A stretch of 64,000 nt of DNA, taken from contig OZ025267.1 in the NCBI GenBank assembly GCA_964019165.1, forward strand, positions 7,066,252-7,130,251. The letters run 5' to 3'. Position numbers and translations under genes: made by a program. This DNA comes from Mastigias papua. Its lineage: Eukaryota > Cnidaria > Scyphozoa > Rhizostomeae > Mastigiidae. The notes under the pieces are model-generated. The model was not told the DNA's origin, did not search any database, and worked only from the letters and a program-made list of their open reading frames with translations. Positions 61,101 through 64,000 of the stretch are shown piece by piece. Position 1 is the stretch's first letter. Every line of letters begins with the position of its first letter.

Positions 61101-63184
61101 ACATTAAGATTCAAAACCTAGTCTTGTGTAAACAAAAAGAGTTTACATCCTCACTTGAACTCTTCATGTAAACAATGGTAAATGGGTGCTAATTGGCCAA
61201 TCATAAGGCCAACTGGACGCATTATTCATCATATCAGGTTTATCGACATCTGGCTATATATTTCGGTTCACCCTTCGGCTGCTATCCAACGTTTCATACT
61301 CTGACGATTGTCGGATGAAAAAAGCTTGTTTGCATACTTAAAGGATGTTCCCACTTTTCCAAGCTATAGGAAAAAGGATGAGTAAATTGTTACAAGTAAA
61401 CAGCGTATGATAGAGTTACTTGAACTACTCTGTATTTTTATTTTCGTAAGATGTCAGTGGCTATGGCCGTTTGTAGATATATAGATATGCTGTTGTAAGC
61501 AGAAGGCTCTGCCTGAAATACGGCTTATACCGTATCCTAATTGCTGTATTTCAAGAAAGCAATATAAGGTTTTTCCGTTTGTATAGGAGAGACAGCGAAA
61601 AAGGGAAGAGGAAATATCTTCGTTGAAAAGCCAGTTTCAAGAGCTAACTTCAGAAATCGAGAACTTACAGCTTGAAATTAAGCAAGCGGAGTCAAATTCG
61701 AGTCAGGTATCTAAATGCTGAACTGTGTAGTCCCACTATCTTTACTTCATTATGTACTTAAACTTTTGGTTTTTGTACTTCATTGCCATCCTTTATCAAG
61801 CAGAATAATAGTTACTTTGTTTATTGCTAGTGTTACGTTACTTCTTGTTATTGATATGTACGAACATACAACGGTAGAAATTACTCTATCAAAGCTACTG
61901 CTACTTGCTGCTGACCACGGAAGCTCATTTATTTTCATAGAACCATATCTTTATGAGCAATTTGAACTGCCTAATATTATTGGACAGGTTTATCCAGTGG
62001 CGGCTCGTGGACTGAATATCTGGTGGGGCTGGTACGATTTCATCACAAGAGGACCCGACATTTCGTATAGTTTATGAAGTGGGGATGTCGTTGAGGATAC
62101 CAGCTTAGCCTGTTGAATTTTGGTCATCAGTGTTGCACACTCCCGTATTGCAATCAATAGGCACTGGAAAGTTTTGTTTGATACCCGAAGTTTACATTGA
62201 ATTGCATATCTTAGAGCTAGCTGGAGCTCACATGTCGTATATCGATATGTCGTAATGGCTCAGCATCGTGGACCAATAATAGAAGCGTAAGCTTTTGACA
62301 GTCCGATCTGCAGCTTAAAGATGATTGGTGGATCTGCCTCTTCATGCGGCTATCTTGCGGCTAAGCCCCAAAAGTGTGGGATGTAATGCGCTCTCACGCG
62401 GATTTCTGTGGTTTGTCAAGAGGCCTGCTAGAGAAAATCGTCTCGGTAATTACTGAAGCTACGGGAAGCCTACAATCTAATAGGTGTTGTGCAACGGCAG
62501 TGGAGTAGAGGTGAAGACGAACAGCAATATTAGAAGAGATTATTTACAAACATGAAGTCGAAAGCCTGTTGAAAGTGTATTCTCGAGAATCATTGGTGGA
62601 GCTGAGCCCACTATCCCCATTGAACGAGCCGCCACTAGTTTTGTCTTATCTGGGAAAGAGTTCCAAATCTTGGGATCTAAGAGCTGGAGAGATTTAATGC
62701 CATGTTTCTGTATATATTAATTTTTAGATCAAGCTTTCTTTATTACATACTTGTTATTTTGCTTGTTCTTTCTTTCCTTCATTCTTTTATCGCTCATCCT
62801 TTCTTTCTAGGAATCCCTCTGTGGCATCATTTCTTTCATTCGTTCTTTCTGTGTTTCATTCATTCTTTCTTTGTAACTTAGTGTGCTAAAACTTTGGAAA
62901 CTGCGCCTTAATTTGAAAAGTTGGTTTAGGAACCACTATTATTCTGATGCCTAAAGCTCTTCTTTTTGAAGTCATGGCCTTTAGGATGACATGTACCAAA
63001 AATCTTGCCGTAGTTTGAATACATATAAGTTTGTGCATGAACCTTTAAATTGTTTTTTTTCTAGTTAAAAGAGAATAGGGTTCTTGCGCAGTCCAAGAAA
63101 AAGGAGTTGGAAGATACTTATCGTGTTAAGAAGAGAACCATTGATCTTCTACCAGATGCCGAAAAAAACATTGTAAAACTTGAG
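40120..63184 (+). CDS. CCDC22: CCDC22, 5' eleven exons (418 codons), continues past right edge
   Basis: Plus-strand exons: 40120-40169, 43005-43176, 43806-43938, 44250-44383, 48735-48819, 50230-50399, 53942-54074, 56267-56334, 58810-58878, 61587-61706, 63065-63184. Junctions are AG/GT and all phases chain. The product starts MEEVDNIIIHSLRLIGCDI and has the calponin-homology-like N-terminal domain: ARFRLGASLAAACQ, DLGFPGEIGYQTFLY (about residues 60-90). A linker follows with the conserved KGSRFTHTKKLQF (about 302-314), then coiled coil (ERQRKREEEISSLKSQFQEL, residues 339 on) and KRTIDLLPDAEKNIVKLE. CCDC22 pairs with CCDC93 and COMMD proteins in the CCC/Commander complex for endosomal cargo recycling. 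The human protein is 627 aa, so about one third lies beyond the window. A TGA upstream in frame supports the start. Introns are large and full of mobile DNA. Confidence 0.94.
40470..40600 (+). pseudogene. LINE endonuclease start fragment
   Basis: Conceptual translation TIASLNANSLSGHIDELTST resembles the N-terminus of LINE apurinic-type endonucleases (LNxNSLxxHIDELxxF). It is followed by stops. It may belong to the same element as the RT remnant at 41340-42280; both are in CCDC22 intron 1, same strand. Confidence 0.6.
41340..42280 (+). pseudogene. LINE reverse transcriptase, decayed, internally deleted
   Basis: Ordered blocks in shifting frames: DYDGDTVENLGIANEMNSFF, then SMCADGN (a ruined YADD active site), NQTINDDLKLLN-like, KYLGVFTDTCLDWKEHI, HFQYCCSVWGCCG, GIHRLQKLLMQ, LISILGWKIID. 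This is the RT and C-terminal part of a CR1-like LINE, in CCDC22 intron 1. Confidence 0.85.
43005..43176 (+). CDS. CCDC22: CCDC22 exon 2
   Basis: 172 nt encoding CDIPEDLQTIREFTANLVIE and SMSARFRLGASLAAACQ. Acceptor CCCACAG, donor GTAAGC. Confidence 0.95.
43806..43938 (+). CDS. CCDC22: CCDC22 exon 3
   Basis: 133 nt encoding DLGFPGEIGYQTFLYSNEHE and MFLIEKLPKDTSD. It ends in phase 1 before GTATTT. Confidence 0.95.
44250..44383 (+). CDS. CCDC22: CCDC22 exon 4
   Basis: 134 nt encoding GSSVLLNRRIAAEVKRQLSG and WQGMKKPLWHFE. The donor GTGGAA is weak, but using it keeps phase with exon 5; reading on reaches a TGA after seven more codons. Confidence 0.82.
44384..45600 (+). other. CCDC22 intron 4, first part
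   Basis: No exon recognised. Around 45100-45170 is GTAGGTCAGCAACTGGATGG, which resembles a SINE body with a 5S-like internal block, but I could not find ends. Confidence 0.35.
45610..46170 (-). pseudogene. LINE C-terminal fragment with C2H2 zinc finger
   Basis: Minus-strand translation shows YWRKLASEAELDPDNVEMYA and, after a stop, CDWENCGRLCKTQAGLKAHQ (C2H2 finger; CxxxxC...HxxxxH spacing) followed by CCKCVNSFSY. A zinc finger after a YWRKLAxxAELD-like block is common at the end of invertebrate LINE polyproteins. No RT core is left. Confidence 0.7.
46540..47090 (+). pseudogene. LINE 3' end fragment, opposite strand
   Basis: Plus-strand translation in two frames: QVQLNIALIGKK, CRICGKREEALAYLVSECK, then QWRHDQIHKVLRWQICQNYS and WYYHSPEVVIENEKVKV, which match the C-terminal CRLCG...HLVSEC...WRHDxVxKxxHWxLC blocks of a LINE family. 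Stops follow. It lies tail-to-tail or head-to-head with the minus-strand fragment to its left. Confidence 0.75.
47091..48734 (+). other. CCDC22 intron 4, last part
   Basis: No exon or element recognised. A short direct repeat of GTCCCGCGAGTCTC occurs at about 48356-48400. Confidence 0.4.
48735..48819 (+). CDS. CCDC22: CCDC22 exon 5 (linker)
   Basis: 85 nt encoding GVSSMFKPNVTPLTVPKGLG and DSGKKLPK. It fits by phase on both sides and by the FxPxxxPLxVP-like linker, but conservation is low here; additional small exons cannot be ruled out. Confidence 0.68.
50230..50399 (+). CDS. CCDC22: CCDC22 exon 6
   Basis: 170 nt encoding LRIYYEKYLPVVTKQANQER and NALNAEWESEWSQAGL. Acceptor CCCTCAG, donor GTTTGT. 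Confidence 0.85.
50786..51760 (-). pseudogene. Second Penelope-like element, decayed RT and endonuclease remnant
   Basis: On the minus strand: IHSGPALVNTFVGCH at about 51690 (ruined AMGSPLGPALANxFxGxxE), then FRYVDDTFVIIG at about 51600 with YVDD kept in one frame, then KDITVFLTRAYRKQHL, and near 50870 STVANLIENPECIASMI, similar to the SAIAEHLxNxPEC block of the GIY-YIG domain. Frames shift repeatedly. This is a different, much older PLE lineage than the one at 1-2108. Confidence 0.78.
51993..52139. mobile_element. Small MITE, about 147 bp
   Basis: The left end AGACCCTGTTTACCCGGGA and the right end, inverted, GGACTGTTTACACGGGAG form imperfect inverted repeats. The interior has repeated GGAACCGTT/AACGGTTCC-like blocks. 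It is next to the decayed Penelope remnant, in CCDC22 intron 6. No target duplication could be fixed. Confidence 0.55.
53403..53439 (+). mobile_element. SINE 3' end fragment preceding a full SINE
   Basis: GAATGTCCTCTCTTGTAGG then CACTCCCCAGG match the 3' end of the SINE that follows at 53440-53705 (AATGTCCCTCTAACGGG and CACTCCCCCAAC). This suggests a SINE inserted next to the tail of another copy. Confidence 0.6.
53440..53705 (+). mobile_element. tRNA-derived SINE, plus orientation
   Basis: The head AAGTGGTTACAGCGCTTGAC resembles a tRNA A box; GATGTTTCGAGCCGG resembles a B box (GTTCGANNCC). The body has GGGTAACCAGTGGCAACACT, GAACTGGACACCCTACCTCA and CACTCCCCCAACGTA. It shares its whole length with the copy at 38290-38560 on the other strand. 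CCDC22 intron 6. Confidence 0.82.
53942..54074 (+). CDS. CCDC22: CCDC22 exon 7
   Basis: 133 nt encoding a Lys/Gln-rich helix (DYKKQKKEKLLQKMKAEIQK) then SSSSTSVDLHELLTTMAG. The acceptor has a weak pyrimidine tract. It leaves phase 1. Confidence 0.82.
54075..56266 (+). other. CCDC22 intron 7
   Basis: No exon recognised. 55060-55110 and 55200-55260 share CCTTTCGGCCACC-like and GACTGAAAGATGAACAGAAA blocks with the foldback element at 60.4-61.4 kb and may be an older relative of it. Confidence 0.4.
56267..56334 (+). CDS. CCDC22: CCDC22 exon 8
   Basis: 68 nt encoding GDPKSQIKGSRFTHTKKLQF and AK; GSRFTH is the signature of this family. Acceptor GATTTTAG. Confidence 0.93.
56487..58453. repeat. 28-bp minisatellite, about 70 units, 2 kb
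   Basis: Each unit carries CATTAACATTAATCATTACT followed by a variable 6-8 nt end: GCGATCAT, GCAACCAT, ACAACCAT, ACAACCAC, GCAATCAT, CAACCAT or TAACCAT. The shorter ends make 26- or 27-bp units. The order of ends is not random (see findings). It lies in CCDC22 intron 8. There is no reading frame through it. Confidence 0.98.
58454..58809 (+). other. CCDC22 intron 8, 3' part
   Basis: A 75-codon plus-strand frame at 58461-58688 has no recognisable domain. Nothing else seen. Confidence 0.4.
58810..58878 (+). CDS. CCDC22: CCDC22 exon 9
   Basis: 69 nt, 23 codons, acidic (DDDHVISELASSQKSKDEDD). Acceptor CTTCCAG is good; donor GTCATT is poor. Confidence 0.75.
58998..59332. mobile_element. MITE, about 335 bp
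   Basis: The left end AGGCTACGTTCACATTACT and the right end, inverted, AGGTCCCGTTCATACTATT form imperfect terminal repeats, flanked by TA or TTA. The interior repeats TTCACATT, CTCCGTTTT and ACGGAGC-like words. Superfamily not certain (Harbinger- or mariner-like). CCDC22 intron 9. Confidence 0.65.
60360..61400. mobile_element. Foldback element, about 1 kb imperfect palindrome
   Basis: Nested inverted matches all share a centre near 60900-60980. GGTGAACCGAAATATTTAGC (60424-60443) pairs with TATATTTCGGTTCACC near 61255. GATTGGCCATTTAGCACC near 60752 pairs with GGTGCTAATTGGCCAATC near 61185. GAATCAGTTTACAT near 61090 pairs with ATGTAAACTGATTC near 60851, and CTTGTGTAAACAAAAAGAG near 61123 pairs with CTCTTTTTGTTCACACAAG near 60813. 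Almost the whole element can fold on itself. No coding capacity. CCDC22 intron 9. Confidence 0.8.
61587..61706 (+). CDS. CCDC22: CCDC22 exon 10, coiled coil
   Basis: 120 nt, 40 codons of heptad-like coiled coil with LKSQFQELTSEIENLQLEIK. Donor GTATCT. Confidence 0.92.
61995..62637. mobile_element. hAT-like MITE, 643 bp
   Basis: The left end CAGTGGCGGCTCGT faces ACGAGCCGCCACTA on the right (last base mutated). Flanking 8-mers GGTTTATC (61987-61994) and GTTTTGTC (62638-62645) match at six of eight positions. CAGTGGCGGCTCG-type ends with 8-bp duplications are characteristic of hAT elements. CCDC22 intron 10. Confidence 0.75.
62755..62880. repeat. Low-complexity TTC/TTTC-rich tract
   Basis: Irregular repeats of TTTCTTTC, TTCATTC and TTCTTTCTTT on the plus strand in CCDC22 intron 10. 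Confidence 0.85.
63065..63184 (+). CDS. CCDC22: CCDC22 exon 11, coiled coil
   Basis: 120 nt, 40 codons, coiled coil with VKKRTIDLLPDAEKNIVKLE, matching the RAVELLPDxxxNLAKL block of vertebrate CCDC22. Donor GTTAGT. Confidence 0.94.
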
Positions 63185-63399
63185 GTTAGTGGATGAACGC
63201 CTTTTCCCTGCAATATCAAGCTTGTACCGTTTTTATCCTAGAAGCCCATCTACTGTTAATGCCTTCTGCTATAAAGAGACTTGCTCATTCTTATCTTTTA
63301 TGCATACGGTACATTTGTTCGAAGGTCAGTATGTAAATCGCTTTTACGATTTGAGCCTTAGATTATGTTTTAGTCGTGTGCTTGATTTTTACTGGACTA

Positions 63400-63715
63400 G
63401 CATCTGTGATAAAGGGATTAGTTATTATGGTAGAAGGATCGATTACTACGATAGAAGGACTAGTAACGTCAACGGAAATAGTAGTAACTTCGATAGGCGG
63501 AGTAGTAACACTGATAGAAGGACGAGTATCTTTGATAAACGGTTCGGTTTCTACGGTAGAAAAACTGGTAACTTCGATAGACAGACTGGTAACTTTGATA
63601 GAATGACAAGTAGCTTGGAAAGAAGGACTATTGACTTTGATAGATGGATTGGTAACTTTTGATCAGTGGACTAGTAGTTTTGATAGAAGGACTGGAAACT
63701 TTGATTGTAAGAAAG
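63400..63715. repeat. Degenerate minisatellite, about 24-bp unit
   Basis: Variants of GATAGAAGGACTAGTAACTT recur at about 24-bp spacing, some units shortened. Because 24 is a multiple of 3 and stops are rare, the plus strand shows a long open frame (63180-63662) with FDRRTSN/FDRQTGN repeats. It lies downstream of the exon 11 splice donor and is intronic if that donor is used. Confidence 0.85.
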
Positions 63716-63825
63716 TGGTCTGTAAGAAATTAGTACTCGACTGCTCGAAAACTGGGATCGGGTCAGTTTAGTACTGGATTTTTGAGACGCAAGAAAGTGG
63801 ATAAGTCACATAACACATAAGGGGG

Positions 63826-63840
63826 GGGGGGGGTTGGTTG
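63826..63840. repeat. G-run
   Basis: About 13 consecutive G residues followed by TTGG; a length-unstable homopolymer. Confidence 0.8.
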
Positions 63841-64000
63841 GGCACAGTAGGTCAAAATAGTGATTGTTTTCGGTTGAATAGCTAATAGCCTTGGTCTCAA
63901 TGCACCAGCCATTGAAATCATTAAATAAAGTGTGCAAATGACATATGTTTTTAGCTGGCTTTTAAAAGAAAATGTGGCAGTTTGACCGAAAGAGAATGTT

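Overview
This 64 kb window is nuclear DNA of an invertebrate metazoan. It is AT-rich, its genes are split by GT-AG introns, and it carries a dense and diverse transposon load: Penelope-like, Ty3/gypsy, LINE, tRNA-derived SINE, pogo/Tigger, hAT-like, Harbinger-like and foldback elements. The species cannot be fixed from sequence alone. Three conserved single-copy-type animal genes were rebuilt exon by exon. Most of their exons are shorter than a typical ORF search would report. In each model every splice phase agrees with the next.

Layout: (1) 1-7259, minus strand: the 5' part of a NEK1-type Ser/Thr kinase gene, six exons from the start codon to the HRD catalytic loop. The rest lies beyond the left edge. 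Its sixth intron holds a Penelope-like element in a head-to-head (5'-inverted) arrangement, plus AT and GT microsatellites. (2) 7260-11508: intergenic, with a 438-bp hAT-like MITE and a 17-bp minisatellite. (3) 11509-28000, minus strand: a complete nine-exon MGAT4-type N-acetylglucosaminyltransferase gene (GT54, 544 aa). Its last intron was about 185 bp before a 5385-bp, essentially intact Ty3/gypsy element entered it in antisense orientation. That element has 207-bp LTRs differing at one base and a 5-bp target duplication. (4) 28001-40119: a 12-kb intergenic transposon graveyard. It holds LINE fragments, a ten-copy 56-bp satellite and a fossil gypsy element (about 34.4-38.8 kb). The fossil is interrupted by a pogo/Tigger-like element with a large internal palindrome, a LINE tail, a 492-bp Harbinger-like MITE and a SINE. 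(5) 40120 to the right edge, plus strand: CCDC22, eleven exons giving 418 codons, continuing beyond the window. Its introns hold LINE and Penelope remnants, SINEs, MITEs, a 2-kb 28-bp minisatellite with higher-order organisation, a 1-kb foldback element and a degenerate 24-bp minisatellite.

The three host genes do not form a pathway: NEK1 is a ciliary and DNA-damage kinase, MGAT4 acts in Golgi N-glycan branching, and CCDC22 belongs to the endosomal Commander/CCC complex. NEK1 and MGAT4 are codirectional; MGAT4 and CCDC22 are divergent. I found no CRISPR array, no prokaryotic features, no rRNA and no intact tRNA gene. No clearly new protein system is visible. The most unusual content is structural: how mobile elements and satellites have rearranged around and inside intact genes.
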